Positions 9,685 through 17,932 of a stretch of 64,000 nucleotides of DNA are shown here, piece after piece (the stretch's first letter is position 1; the number at the start of each line of letters is the position of its first letter). Both the position numbers and the translations under genes were made by a program. Source of the DNA: Rosistilla ulvae (lineage in GTDB: Bacteria; Planctomycetota; Planctomycetia; Pirellulales; Pirellulaceae); contig NZ_CP036261.1 in assembly GCF_007741475.1 (NCBI RefSeq), positions 2,480,001 through 2,544,000 on the forward strand, written 5' to 3'. The notes below the pieces were generated by a model. That model saw nothing but the letters and a program-made list of their open reading frames with translations. It did no database searches and was not told where the DNA came from.

Positions 9685-10141
9685 TCGCGGCGGGGACAAA
9701 CTTCGCTAGTCGCAAATCGTCGTCGCTAAGTTCGGCGATCTGCTTCAGCAGTGAACTGCTGATGTGAGCGTATTCCTCGTCGGCCATCAGGAAGACGGTT
9801 TCGATCGAATCGTCCAACTGGCGGTTGGCCATCATCATCGTAAACTCGCCGGCGATGTCGGTCAGCGGACGGATCCCGCGAACCATCGCCGCGGCATTGC
9901 AGCTGCGAACAAAATCGACAGCCAAACCGTCGAAGGTTTCGATCCGCAGGTTGGGAATATCGCGAGTCACCTCGGCGATCAACTCGATCCGTTCCTGGCT
10001 TTCAAACAGCGACCGCTTATCCGCGTTGATGCCGATCCCGACGATCAATTCGTCGAACAACCGCGTCGCGCGACGGATGATGTGCAGATGGCCCAGGGTC
10101 ACGGGATCGAAGGACCCCGTATAAACACCGATTCGATTCAT
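9647..10141 (-). CDS. coaD: phosphopantetheine adenylyltransferase
   Basis: The fourth step of coenzyme A synthesis: transfer of AMP from ATP to 4'-phosphopantetheine. The 164-residue length is typical. The nucleotidyltransferase motif GSFDPVTLGH is at residues 9-18, followed by VRGIR and the ISSSLLK motif near the C-terminus (HISSSLLKQI). The gene converges with the preceding anchored-protein gene and the two coding ends overlap by 38 bases, so the last 12 codons of each share DNA. Identification is secure. Confidence 0.96.
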   Translation of the reverse strand: MNRIGVYTGSFDPVTLGHLHIIRRATRLFDELIVGIGINADKRSLFESQERIELIAEVTRDIPNLRIETFDGLAVDFVRSCNAAAMVRGIRPLTDIAGEFTMMMANRQLDDSIETVFLMADEEYAHISSSLLKQIAELSDDDLRLAKFVPAAIIPQLREKLRLR

Positions 10142-10611
10142 GAAGGCGGTTTCGTTGTTGAGTGGGAAGCGGATTGTAAACCCCGAACGACCGCGGCGAT
10201 TCCAACTTGGTCCCCGAATGTGCCACTAATGCACACACGACGCAGGTTCTCGCCATCTTAATTCAACCGGGGCAAACTTGCGATCGGTGTTCGCGCTGCG
10301 CCAGGGCAAATCAGCGATTGCGATAGCGCCAATGAACCGGCAGACGCGAGCAGCCGGTTGCCGGGCGTAGTCGTGCGCTATCGCTCGCCCGTTGATACCT
10401 TGAATCCGCTTTTGCGTTTCGGCCGATATCCGAAGTGGAAACGGCGCGTCGCATGGGGCTGGCTATCGATCAACTTTCGCTCGTTTTAGGGTGGCGATTT
10501 TGCCGCGCGATCCGTAGCAGCTATCGACGGAACACGCCATAATGTTCGTTGGCTGTCCGCGTTAGCGGCACTCACCCTTTGCAAAAAAATGTCTTCCAGG
10601 AATCTAAGATC
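10142..10611. other. 470-base divergent intergenic region
   Basis: No gene is credible here. The stretch lies between divergently transcribed coaD and the His-rich lipoprotein gene, so it should hold both promoters; I see no good sigma-70 pair. It contains a nested inverted repeat at 10320-10384, listed separately. Confidence 0.5.
10320..10384. repeat. nested perfect inverted repeat
   Basis: The outer arms GCGATAGCGC (10320-10329) and GCGCTATCGC (10375-10384) are perfectly complementary over 10 bases. Inside them AACCGGC (10335-10341) and GCCGGTT (10353-10359) form a 7-base stem. The result would be a two-level hairpin. No T-run follows it, so it is not a classical terminator. It could be a structured RNA, a protein-binding site or a REP-like element. 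Confidence 0.65.
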
Positions 10612-11136
10612 ATGCGTTCACTGACCTCCCTTGGTTTCTCCCTTTTGGCTTGTGCTGTCGTTTGTTTGAACATTGGCTGCCCCGCCGCATCGACAACCAC
10701 CGATGCTCCCCCCACGCTTAGCGATGATCACGATCATGGTGCTCACGGTCACAGCACACCGGAAACATTGCCCGAGGCGATCGAAACGATCGACCATTTG
10801 GCCGACGAAATCCAAGAGTCGTTTGCCGCCGATGATCCCGATGGGGCTCACGGTCCGCTGCACGATATCGGCAGCGTTCTGGAAAGCGCGGGGCTGTTGG
10901 TTGCCAAGAGCGATCTAAGCGACGAGCAGAAGAAGGGGGCGAGCGAAGCGCTGAAGCAGTTGATGGATGCTTACGGCAAGGTCGACGCCAAGATGCACGG
11001 CGACGAAGGAGCCGATTACGCTGACGTTTCGGCCGAAATCACCGCCGCTGTCGAAGCATTGCAAACCGCTACCGGAATCAAGCACGATCATGATCACGAC
11101 CATGACGATCACGATCACGCGGAAGAGAAAAAGTAG
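10612..11136 (+). CDS. His-rich lipoprotein of unknown function
   Basis: A 174-residue predicted lipoprotein. The signal sequence MRSLTSLGFSLLACAVVCL ends in a lipobox NIGC. A His cluster (DDHDHGAHGHS) follows the lipidated cysteine and a second cluster (KHDHDHDHDDHDHAEEKK) ends the protein. The region between is helical, with two amphipathic helices. His/Asp clusters at both ends suggest binding of zinc, nickel or copper outside the cytoplasm; this is inference. The ATG at 10612 is preferred because it gives a proper signal peptide and has AGGA upstream. No domain family is recognised. Confidence 0.75.
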   Translation: MRSLTSLGFSLLACAVVCLNIGCPAASTTTDAPPTLSDDHDHGAHGHSTPETLPEAIETIDHLADEIQESFAADDPDGAHGPLHDIGSVLESAGLLVAKSDLSDEQKKGASEALKQLMDAYGKVDAKMHGDEGADYADVSAEITAAVEALQTATGIKHDHDHDHDDHDHAEEKK

Positions 11137-11186
11137 CACCGGCCGCTGGAAAACGCGCGTTGGAGTGAGAGGCTTTAGCCGATCGA

Positions 11187-11326
11187 AGCGCGGGGCGTTG
11201 TCACCGCGGTTAAACGACGCGCATCTCGCATGCATGACGCGCGGGGCGTTGCCACCGCGGTTAAACGTTGCGATCTCGCGTGCATGACGCGCGGGGCGTT
11301 GCCGCCGCGGTTAAACGTTTTGGAGG
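11187..11326 (+). repeat. three copies of the CGCG hairpin / TTAAAC repeat
   Basis: Three near-identical units start at 11187, 11238 and 11298. Each reads GCGCGGGGCGTTG followed by (T/C)C(A/G)CCGCGGTTAAACG. Folded, CGCG-GGG pairs with the following CC-CGCG around a GTT loop, and an unpaired TTAAAC tail follows. They lie between the His-rich lipoprotein gene and the 3' end of the NusG-like gene. The same unit recurs at 21690, 30557 and 60527. Confidence 0.85.
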
Positions 11327-11338
11327 GCGACGCGCCGG

Positions 11339-11911
11339 CTATTCGGCCGGCGTTGGTTTGCCCAGAAATTCGAGCTGGCAATCATCCAGGGCTGCCGAAG
11401 CCCCTTGATTCATGAAGCGAACCGAGACGATCAATCGCCGCTGGCCATCGCGTTGGACGATCGTCCCTTCAAATCCAGCAAACGGTCCGCTCTTCACCCG
11501 CACCAAATCGCCCGGTTCCAACCTTTCTTCTGGAGCCAACGCCGCTCCGGTCTCGATCAGGCTGCGGATCTGTTGTAGGTCGGTGACCAATTGCAACGGG
11601 TCGGCGATATCGATGCATCGCGAAACACAGCCGGTCGAAACGGCTTCGTATCGCGCTTCTCCGGTGCCACGGACAAAGACGTAATTGGCGAACAACGGCA
11701 GGAACGAGGTGCGGATTCTGCCTGCGGGACTTTTGTAACGGCGCCCGATCACCGGCGAGTAGTGCCCGATCTGGAGTTCGCGGAGTTTCCGCATCAATTG
11801 CTTTTCTTGCCGCGACCGCGTGTAGAGTGCCCACCACTGCGTATCAGGCTCTTCAGGAAGTTCGAGGATCGTTTCCGGAAAGATATCCGGTTCTTCGCCC
11901 AGAATTGGCAT
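11339..11911 (-). CDS. NusG-family specialised transcription elongation factor
   Basis: A 190-residue NusG paralogue. The N-terminal NGN domain spans about residues 25-120 (WWALYTRSRQEKQLMRKL, then FLPLFANYVFVRG). A KOW motif follows at about residues 134-151 (GDLVRVKSGPFAGFEGTI). It is not in the secE-nusG-rplK context of housekeeping NusG. A 20-residue acidic N-terminal extension precedes the NGN domain. RfaH, LoaP and UpxY proteins of this type prevent termination in long polysaccharide or antibiotic operons. No such target operon lies next to it here, so its target is unknown. It lies upstream of repeats and downstream of csrA on the same strand. Confidence 0.88.
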   Translation of the reverse strand: MPILGEEPDIFPETILELPEEPDTQWWALYTRSRQEKQLMRKLRELQIGHYSPVIGRRYKSPAGRIRTSFLPLFANYVFVRGTGEARYEAVSTGCVSRCIDIADPLQLVTDLQQIRSLIETGAALAPEERLEPGDLVRVKSGPFAGFEGTIVQRDGQRRLIVSVRFMNQGASAALDDCQLEFLGKPTPAE

Positions 11912-12156
11912 TCGAATGGTACCCGTTGAATTTTGAAAGGTGATGCTGCCCGCTGACGAACCCGATTCGCATAACGGCAGGACGCTGGCTTATGCCTAGA
12001 TAAGTATAGCTAGCGGATTGGCGAATGGAGTCGTTCAAAATTCTAAACCGATCGGACGAATGCGAACAAGACGTTTTGCGTGTTCCTGTTTTGTGTGTTT
12101 TCAAGTTTCAGCAATTCCGGATTCCCTCCTGAATTGCCGATCCCAATCGACGTTTT

Positions 12157-12591
12157 CTAGACCGACACGTTTCCCACTGCTTCACGCATCGATTTTGGCA
12201 TGAACCGTTTCAGCGGTCGGATTTCGGAGACTGTCGTTTCGCAGCGTTCCATCGTCCGCGGAAACCGTGTGGCGACGGCCGAATTTTGTTGAATCTTCAA
12301 CCTTGTCGGACCGACAACTTGGACCGCCGTGGCACGGCCCGAGGTTGCCGCACGCGGTGTGGAACGAGAATCCGACGCCGGGGCCTTCACGGGGGCTTCG
12401 GGTGCCGTCGCAGCCGCTTCGCTTTTCGCAGGCTGTTCGGGATAGAACTCCAATTCACCTCGCACAACTCGCGTCTCGCGGGGGGCTTCGATTCCCAAGC
12501 GGATCGAATTTCCTTTGACTTGCAACACCGTCACGATGATGTCGTCGCCCAATCGAATTTGTTGTTTTGCTTTGCGTGTTAGAACCAACAT
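12157..12591 (-). CDS. csrA: CsrA-type RNA-binding regulator with long C-terminal tail
   Basis: The first 50 residues are a clear CsrA domain (MLVLTRKAKQQIRLGDD, then VKGNSIRLGIEAP), including R44, which contacts RNA in E. coli CsrA. CsrA binds GGA-containing leaders of mRNAs and alters translation and stability. The usual protein has about 60-75 residues; this one has 144. The added tail has an Ala/Pro/Glu-rich linker (about 53-86) and then a basic region with no recognised domain (RLKIQQ, then KRFMPKSMREAVGN). A good ribosome-binding site, AAGGAG, lies 7 bases before the ATG. The tail keeps the reading frame open and has no sign of a frameshift. Confidence 0.9.
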   Translation of the reverse strand: MLVLTRKAKQQIRLGDDIIVTVLQVKGNSIRLGIEAPRETRVVRGELEFYPEQPAKSEAAATAPEAPVKAPASDSRSTPRAATSGRATAVQVVGPTRLKIQQNSAVATRFPRTMERCETTVSEIRPLKRFMPKSMREAVGNVSV

Positions 12592-13034
12592 GGCATTCTC
12601 CTTTGCCTAAGTGAAGAGCTTTCCGTTTGAAACCTCGTTCCGAGCAACACTCGGTAACGAAGGTGGGATATTGCACAATGCGTGCCAAAGCAGCGGCAGA
12701 ATCGCCAAACATTTCTTCCGGGAACGGCTAAGTCTATTCAGGCAAAGGGTTTGTCTCTTTTGGAAGCTGGTCCTGAGGGAGCGCGGTGGCCGGTGAGCGA
12801 GCGGCGCGATTGGACGTTCTTACAACGGTTTGCAATTTTGGGAAACCGATCGGGGCGGAACTTGAAGGGGGAGTGGGATCGTTACGGGTAGCGCGGTCGA
12901 TTCGAATTTGACGAATCGCTCGCACGTGGCTGCGGCGTTCCGGCGATCTAAGGCTCGTGAAGTTTTGACGTGTAACGCTATGCAACGTACTTAAACAGAG
13001 ATGATCTCCCCGAAATCGTCGGAACACTTCTCCC
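12592..13034. other. 443-base divergent intergenic region
   Basis: The stretch between csrA and the coiled-coil gene holds no credible gene or obvious repeat. It contains the AAGGAG site of csrA at its left end and should hold the two divergent promoters, but I see no convincing -35/-10 pair. Confidence 0.4.
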
Positions 13035-14777
13035 ATGCAGATCGAGAGTCGAGCGCCGCTCGGCTCTTCCCCAAAAGTACTTATGGCTCGTTCGTCACGC
13101 ATTAAAAAGCAAAAGCCGCTATCGAACGATTCGAACGTCGCCAATCAGGGACGTTCGGATCGCGAGGTCGATCGAGCGCCCAATGCAAATGCAGCTAACG
13201 CGGCGACGACCGAGCAACAGGCGGACGATCTTTTCGATTCGATCGATGCGAATCTGGCCGGCGCGCAGAACCCCGAGCCGCTGCAGATGTCCAATTCGCT
13301 GCTGCAATCGCTCTGCATGATCAACACGATGCTGACTCAGCTGAACGATAAGCAGCAGGAGTTTCATCGTCAGCAGAGCGAATGGACGAAGATGCAAGGG
13401 GATCTGGAGCCGCGCGAAGAGGAGTTGCGGGAACTCGAACGGGAACTCTTCGAACGCAGCGAAGCGTTGGACGCCGACGCGCAGCGGATTGCCGAAGCCG
13501 AACAGCAGGTGCAGCGGAGGGAGGCGAAGACGTCGCAGCAGCGGCGCCTGATCGCTCAACAATTGCGAGCTCAGCGGGCCGAAGTCGCACTGGCGCGCCG
13601 CGCCGGAGACATGGATCTCGATTCCGTGCGGGAGGAATTCGACGCGGAGCTGGAACGGCGGTTGGCCGATCTGCAGGCGCAGCACGAAGAACAGCTGGAA
13701 GCAAAGCTCGCCGAAGCGCGCGCTCAAGATGCTCAGCAGCAGGAACAGACGTTGGCTGAACTGCGATCCCGTCTGGAATCCGAACACGAACAGACGCTGA
13801 CCGATCTGCAGTCGCAGCACCAATCAGAACAGGAACAGGCGCTGGCCGATCTGCGGTCGCAGCACCAATCGGAACAGGAACAGACGCTTGCCGATCTGCA
13901 GTCGCAGCACGATCAGCATCAATCGCTGGCCGACGAACGTTCGCAGTGGGATGCCGAACGCGCACAAGCTGTCGCCGAGGTCCGAGCGCAGTTGGACGAG
14001 GATCTGAAGCGGGCGCTGGCGCATGTCGAAGCGGAACGCGACGCTTGCCGACGGCTGGAAGCCGAATTGGAACTGACGCGGCAGAAGCTGGAGACGCTGG
14101 AGTCCGCTCGGAAGTCGGGAGGCGAGACCGAGGAAGCAAATGCGACGCTGCAAGCCGCCGTCGAGGGGCTGAGGAAGCGCCGCGACGACGCGGAAAATGA
14201 GATCGAGGAGCTGAAGAGTCAGAATCGCGAACTGGCGGCCAAGCTGGCGGCTAGCCAAGTCGATGGCGCGGGGACCGACGGACAGGTTTCGCTGGAGAGC
14301 ATGTCGTGGGAGCAGCGGAAGCTGCATATGCTGCAACGGTTGAACGCCGAAGACGACGAACTAAACGACAGCGAACTGGCGCAACAACGACTGAAAATCG
14401 AAGAGGTGATCGAAAAGACCGATCGCGAGTTAGGCAAACGCGATGCCGAAATCGCCGAACTGCGTTGCTTGTTGGAACAACAGAGTCTGGCGGCGGGCGA
14501 CATGGCGATCGGCGGAGCTGCAGTTCTGCAGATGCTGGATCAGGATGAACTGATTCAAGAGGAACGAGCCAAGCTGCAGCGGATCCAGACCGAATGGGAA
14601 GAGAAGTTGCGGCAGGCGGAGATCGATGTCTCGTTGGAACGAGCAAAATTGGCTCGCGAACGGATCGACATCGAACAGCGACTGGCCGAAATGCGCGAAG
14701 CGACGAAGGTCGAAGGGAAACCGGAGTCGAAGGGCCGCAAATGGCTGGCTCAACTCGGCCTGACCGACGGGGATTGA
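13035..14777 (+). CDS. coiled-coil protein with 15-residue tandem repeats
   Basis: A 580-residue Glu/Gln/Arg-rich protein. After about 90 polar residues almost the whole chain is predicted coiled coil. A 15-residue unit (EQTLADLQSQHQSEQ) is repeated about three times at residues 253-295, and its DNA has an exact 45-base period at 13791-13915. No signal peptide or membrane segment is present, so it may be cytoplasmic or scaffold-like. The start is uncertain: an ATG at 13083 is also good. No enzymatic motif is visible. A conserved-looking segment (LQMSNSLLQSLCMINTMLTQLNDKQQEF) precedes the coil. Function unknown. Confidence 0.7.
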   Translation: MQIESRAPLGSSPKVLMARSSRIKKQKPLSNDSNVANQGRSDREVDRAPNANAANAATTEQQADDLFDSIDANLAGAQNPEPLQMSNSLLQSLCMINTMLTQLNDKQQEFHRQQSEWTKMQGDLEPREEELRELERELFERSEALDADAQRIAEAEQQVQRREAKTSQQRRLIAQQLRAQRAEVALARRAGDMDLDSVREEFDAELERRLADLQAQHEEQLEAKLAEARAQDAQQQEQTLAELRSRLESEHEQTLTDLQSQHQSEQEQALADLRSQHQSEQEQTLADLQSQHDQHQSLADERSQWDAERAQAVAEVRAQLDEDLKRALAHVEAERDACRRLEAELELTRQKLETLESARKSGGETEEANATLQAAVEGLRKRRDDAENEIEELKSQNRELAAKLAASQVDGAGTDGQVSLESMSWEQRKLHMLQRLNAEDDELNDSELAQQRLKIEEVIEKTDRELGKRDAEIAELRCLLEQQSLAAGDMAIGGAAVLQMLDQDELIQEERAKLQRIQTEWEEKLRQAEIDVSLERAKLARERIDIEQRLAEMREATKVEGKPESKGRKWLAQLGLTDGD

Positions 14778-14802
14778 CTTCGGGGAGCTGTTTCAGCGCC
14801 GG

Positions 14803-14839
14803 TTGGAGAAGCGTTTGCCAGGGCAAGTCACTTCTCCAA
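14803..14839 (+). terminator. compound hairpin downstream of the coiled-coil gene
   Basis: TTGGAGAAG at 14803-14811 pairs with CTTCTCCAA at 14831-14839, with an inner TTGCC/GGCAA stem. It lies 25 bases after the stop codon. It lacks a T-run, so termination is only suggested by position. Confidence 0.35.
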
Positions 14840-14857
14840 ACCAGAGCGTCAGAGGAG

Positions 14858-14920
14858 TTGGTAACCCGAAGCGTAAGCGACGAATCCAAGCGGTGCCTCG
14901 CTTACGCTTCGGGTTACCAA
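14858..14920. repeat. perfect 23-base inverted repeat (CCCGAAGCGTAAGCGA element)
   Basis: The left arm 14858-14880 and right arm 14898-14920 are perfectly complementary over 23 bases, separated by 17. The core is AACCCGAAGCGTAAGCGA. Such a long perfect stem suggests a structured mobile or REP-like element or a bidirectional terminator. It is in the region between the coiled-coil gene and the cytochrome peroxidase gene. Confidence 0.8.
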
Positions 14921-15124
14921 TAGTACTTTAACTCAAAACCCTGATTTCCCTGCAGCGTTCGGCTCGCCGTTTGGAACTGTCTGGGGTCGATTTGCAGAAA
15001 GCTGAAAAGCTGGTTGCATCGACGGCAGTGCGGTTCCCACCGATTGCAACGACAACCAACGTCGACGATCCACCCGATTTCGCCCGCTGGCTGTCAATTG
15101 GGATCACTATCTGCAGTTTTTTTC

Positions 15125-15133
15125 TGGTATAAT
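15125..15133 (+). promoter_or_regulatory. extended -10 promoter candidate for the cytochrome peroxidase gene
   Basis: TGG-TATAAT is a perfect extended -10 (TGnTATAAT) at 15125-15133, 128 bases before the proposed start codon. No good -35 is visible, which an extended -10 can tolerate. No transcript data are available here. Confidence 0.4.
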
Positions 15134-15260
15134 TTGAAAGTAGTTTGTGCAGCTTTCCTGCTTTGGTTGCACAACCTTCCCACCCCCTCCCCACAGTCCC
15201 AGGCTGATCTTGCCGCCTGTTGGCTTTCCCCAATCGACAATTCAACTCGGAGAATCCTCA

Positions 15261-16505
15261 ATGCGACCGGTCACGCGTTTCTTCATCGTCACGTTGCTGC
15301 TGCACAGCGGCCTCGTCCTGCAAGCCGAACAACCCAAGACGGCGCGGGTGAACTTGGGAGAGGATGGATTGCTGACGGGGATTCCCGGCGAGGGTCCGCT
15401 GAAGGAAGCGGAGATCGAGGCCTGGTTGACGAAGCCCGAAAACCACGTCGTGCTGGAGGTCAGTTTGCCCAAGGGCTTGGACGCATCGACCGCCAACATG
15501 GCGATTCCCGAAGACAATCCGCTGACCCGCGCCAAGATCGAACTCGGCCGCCAGCTCTACTTCGACGCGCGACTCTCGTCCGACCAAACGATCAGCTGTG
15601 CTAGCTGCCACAGTCCCAGCGAGGGCTACGGCGCCAAGACGCAGTTTGGTGTTGGCGTCGGCGGTCAGACCGGCAACCGAAACTCACCGATCAGTTACAA
15701 CCGGATCCTCAGCAAGGCTCAGTTCTGGGACGGCCGCGCCGCTTCGTTGGAAGAACAGGCTGTCGGACCGATCGCCAACCCGATCGAGATGGGGAACACA
15801 CACGACGCGTGTATCGAATGCGTGGGAGCGATTCCAGGTTACGCGATGCAGTTCAAAGCGATCTTCGACGACGGCGTGACGATCGACAATGTCGGCAAGG
15901 CGTTGGCGTCGTTTGAACGGGCGATCGTCACCGGCCCGGCTCCCTACGACTACTGGAACCCGTTGACGAAATTCAAAGAGGTCTTCGCCTTGGACCTGGA
16001 AGACATGGACGCTTTGCGAAGCGAAGATCCCGATTTGGCGAAGCAATACGACGACATGGTCGCAGCGGCTCAGAAGCACCCGATGAGCGAATCGGCCCAG
16101 CGCGGCATGACGCTCTTCTTCGGTAAAGCGAATTGTGCACTCTGCCACGCCGGCGGTAACTTCGCCGACGAACAGTACCACAACTTGGGCGTCGGAATGG
16201 AAGTGGAAGATCCCGATCTGGGACGTTACGTCGTGACGAAAGAAGAGAAGGATAAGGGAGCGTTCAAGACGCCGACGCTACGCAACGTCGCCTTGTCGGA
16301 ACCCTACATGCACGACGGCAGCCAAAAGACGCTCGAAGAAGTCGTCGCTTGGTACAACAAGGGCGGGCACAAGAACCCGTGGTTGAGCGACAAGGTCAAG
16401 CCGCTGAACCTGACCGAGCAAGAGGAGAAGGATGTGGTCGCGTTCATGAAAGAAGGGCTGACCGGTCCGTTCCCGAAGGTCGAAGAAAACCGCCTGCCCG
16501 AATAG
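15261..16505 (+). CDS. di-haem cytochrome c peroxidase (CcpA/MauG family)
   Basis: A 414-residue periplasmic protein with an N-terminal signal sequence (MRPVTRFFIVTLLLHSGLVLQAE). Two haem-binding CxxCH motifs are seen: CASCH at residues 113-117 and CALCH at 292-296. Regions such as RNSPISYNRILSKAQFWDGRA and FKTPTLRNVALSEPYMHDGSQKTLEEVVAWYNKGG match the family. These enzymes reduce hydrogen peroxide with electrons from cytochrome c, or oxidise other substrates in the MauG subgroup. I chose the ATG at 15261 because of a GGAGA site just upstream and the signal peptide; the frame is open to 15147. A strong intrinsic terminator follows at 16551. The gene seems monocistronic. Confidence 0.92.
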   Translation: MRPVTRFFIVTLLLHSGLVLQAEQPKTARVNLGEDGLLTGIPGEGPLKEAEIEAWLTKPENHVVLEVSLPKGLDASTANMAIPEDNPLTRAKIELGRQLYFDARLSSDQTISCASCHSPSEGYGAKTQFGVGVGGQTGNRNSPISYNRILSKAQFWDGRAASLEEQAVGPIANPIEMGNTHDACIECVGAIPGYAMQFKAIFDDGVTIDNVGKALASFERAIVTGPAPYDYWNPLTKFKEVFALDLEDMDALRSEDPDLAKQYDDMVAAAQKHPMSESAQRGMTLFFGKANCALCHAGGNFADEQYHNLGVGMEVEDPDLGRYVVTKEEKDKGAFKTPTLRNVALSEPYMHDGSQKTLEEVVAWYNKGGHKNPWLSDKVKPLNLTEQEEKDVVAFMKEGLTGPFPKVEENRLPE

Positions 16506-16550
16506 CGACAAGTTGAAAATTGTGGCCACGTAACGTGGTCACTCAAACAT

Positions 16551-16585
16551 GATCACGCGACTCCGGTCGCGTGATCTTTTCGTTT
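16551..16585 (+). terminator. intrinsic terminator
   Basis: GATCACGCGAC at 16551-16561 pairs perfectly over 11 bases with GTCGCGTGATC at 16566-16576, around a 4-base loop, followed by TTTTCGTTT. It lies 45 bases after the peroxidase stop. A smaller hairpin (GGCCACG/CGTGGTC) precedes it at 16524-16540. The next gene is on the other strand. Confidence 0.85.
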
Positions 16586-16645
16586 AGGGCCCACAGCAAC
16601 CGCCGAAGCCTGCCGCCTGTGGCCGCTACTTCGCAACCGCTTCGG

Positions 16646-17644
16646 CTAGCGACGCAGATTCATGCCCAGCTTGCGCGGTTGCACCGGGTTGTCATAACGA
16701 TCGACGGCGTCTTGCTCGGCGTCGATCGCGGCCGGGCGACTCGAAGCGACGCGTACCGGAACGGGCGTTGGAACTTTGGTTTCGACAGCCGGCTTGCCAT
16801 CGAGAGTCCGCCCAAGCGGTGAGTCGTTCATGGCGATCGGCGGTTCATCGGCGATCGTGTTCCCGTTACGGCGTCCGACAGCGATCGCGGTGTCGATGAA
16901 ACCCGACCGCACCGGCTCGCTAACCTGAGGCAACTGCAGCCCTAGTTTCTTGACTCCCTCGGGATTCACTTCCGAAGCTTGCGAGATCTGGGCGATGAAC
17001 TTCGCCGTCTCGATGAAGTTATGGTCGGCGGATTTACCGATCAACGGTCCCAGGGTGCGGACGACGAGGTCGGCACCGAGACTGTCGAGTTCCAAGAAGA
17101 CATCCATCCGTCCGCCGATCGTCTCCCGCTCTCGACTGCTGCGGGCGTAACTGCTGTGCAGGACAAAGACGCCGCTGCCGGTCAGCGGTTTGGCGACCAT
17201 CGAGCCCTCGTATTTACCGCGGGCTATATAAAGATGGGTCTGCGAGTCGCCGTAGATCAGTTCGATCTCGCATGTTGTCCCCTGGCCATCGCTGGCGACC
17301 AGGTTGTAGGGACCGGTCCGCTTCATCTGAACCTGGGTGATATCCATCACGTCCCAAATTCCGACGAGCACTTCGGGGTGTCGCACCAGAAACAAAAACA
17401 TATCGCGGTCACAATCCATCCCCTGGGTCGGCAAGCGACGAAACATCGTCGGATGCGAGATGATTTGTTCCACGCGTTTTCGAGCGGTCTGCGTCAAGCG
17501 ATCCAGCGGTAATGCTGCGATCGCTGCCTCCCGTTCAGCCCTTTTGTCGCCGAAATCCAGCCCTTGGACGGGGCCGGCAAGTAGCATCAAGCAGCAGACG
17601 ACATACAGCAGGACGGTTGTGAACCGGCGAACAGGCATCGGCAT
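16646..17644 (-). CDS. secreted protein of unknown function
   Basis: A 332-residue protein with an N-terminal signal sequence (MPMPVRRFTTVLLYVVCCLMLLAG) and a predicted periplasmic location. Central motifs such as TMFRRLPTQGMDCDRDMFLFLVRHPEVLVGIW and YARGKYEGSMVAKPL give no known enzymatic signature. The C-terminal 80 residues are rich in Pro, Ala and Arg and look disordered. I recall similar proteins only from planctomycetes, so this may be a lineage-specific family; that is memory rather than a search. The start is taken at the ATG at 17644; a TTG at 17656 and an ATG at 17638 are possible. Confidence 0.7.
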   Translation of the reverse strand: MPMPVRRFTTVLLYVVCCLMLLAGPVQGLDFGDKRAEREAAIAALPLDRLTQTARKRVEQIISHPTMFRRLPTQGMDCDRDMFLFLVRHPEVLVGIWDVMDITQVQMKRTGPYNLVASDGQGTTCEIELIYGDSQTHLYIARGKYEGSMVAKPLTGSGVFVLHSSYARSSRERETIGGRMDVFLELDSLGADLVVRTLGPLIGKSADHNFIETAKFIAQISQASEVNPEGVKKLGLQLPQVSEPVRSGFIDTAIAVGRRNGNTIADEPPIAMNDSPLGRTLDGKPAVETKVPTPVPVRVASSRPAAIDAEQDAVDRYDNPVQPRKLGMNLRR

Positions 17645-17932
17645 TTCGCGTCCCAAAGCGGCTGCAATTGGCCGATCCGTCCACTACGAATCTGCCGTCT
17701 TTATGGGTTATTCGTCTACCGAGGGGCCTCAAGTTCAGACAATCCTGCGAAGCCGTCGAATGCCAGCCGGAAAGGTTGCCGCATGCTGCCTGATTTGCTC
17801 AGACTAGCTATTTGTACGCCCTCGACAGGTGGCCCAAGATCAAGATAATCAGTCCGTTGAGATAGCATTTTTCAAGCGAGTGTCGGCGACGATCCCACTG
17901 CTTCCACAAGAACCAATTCACGAGAACGAACA

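Noticed and set aside
13321-14139. A 272-residue minus-strand frame
   Set aside because: It lies fully inside the coiled-coil gene and is proline/arginine-rich with no recognised motif.
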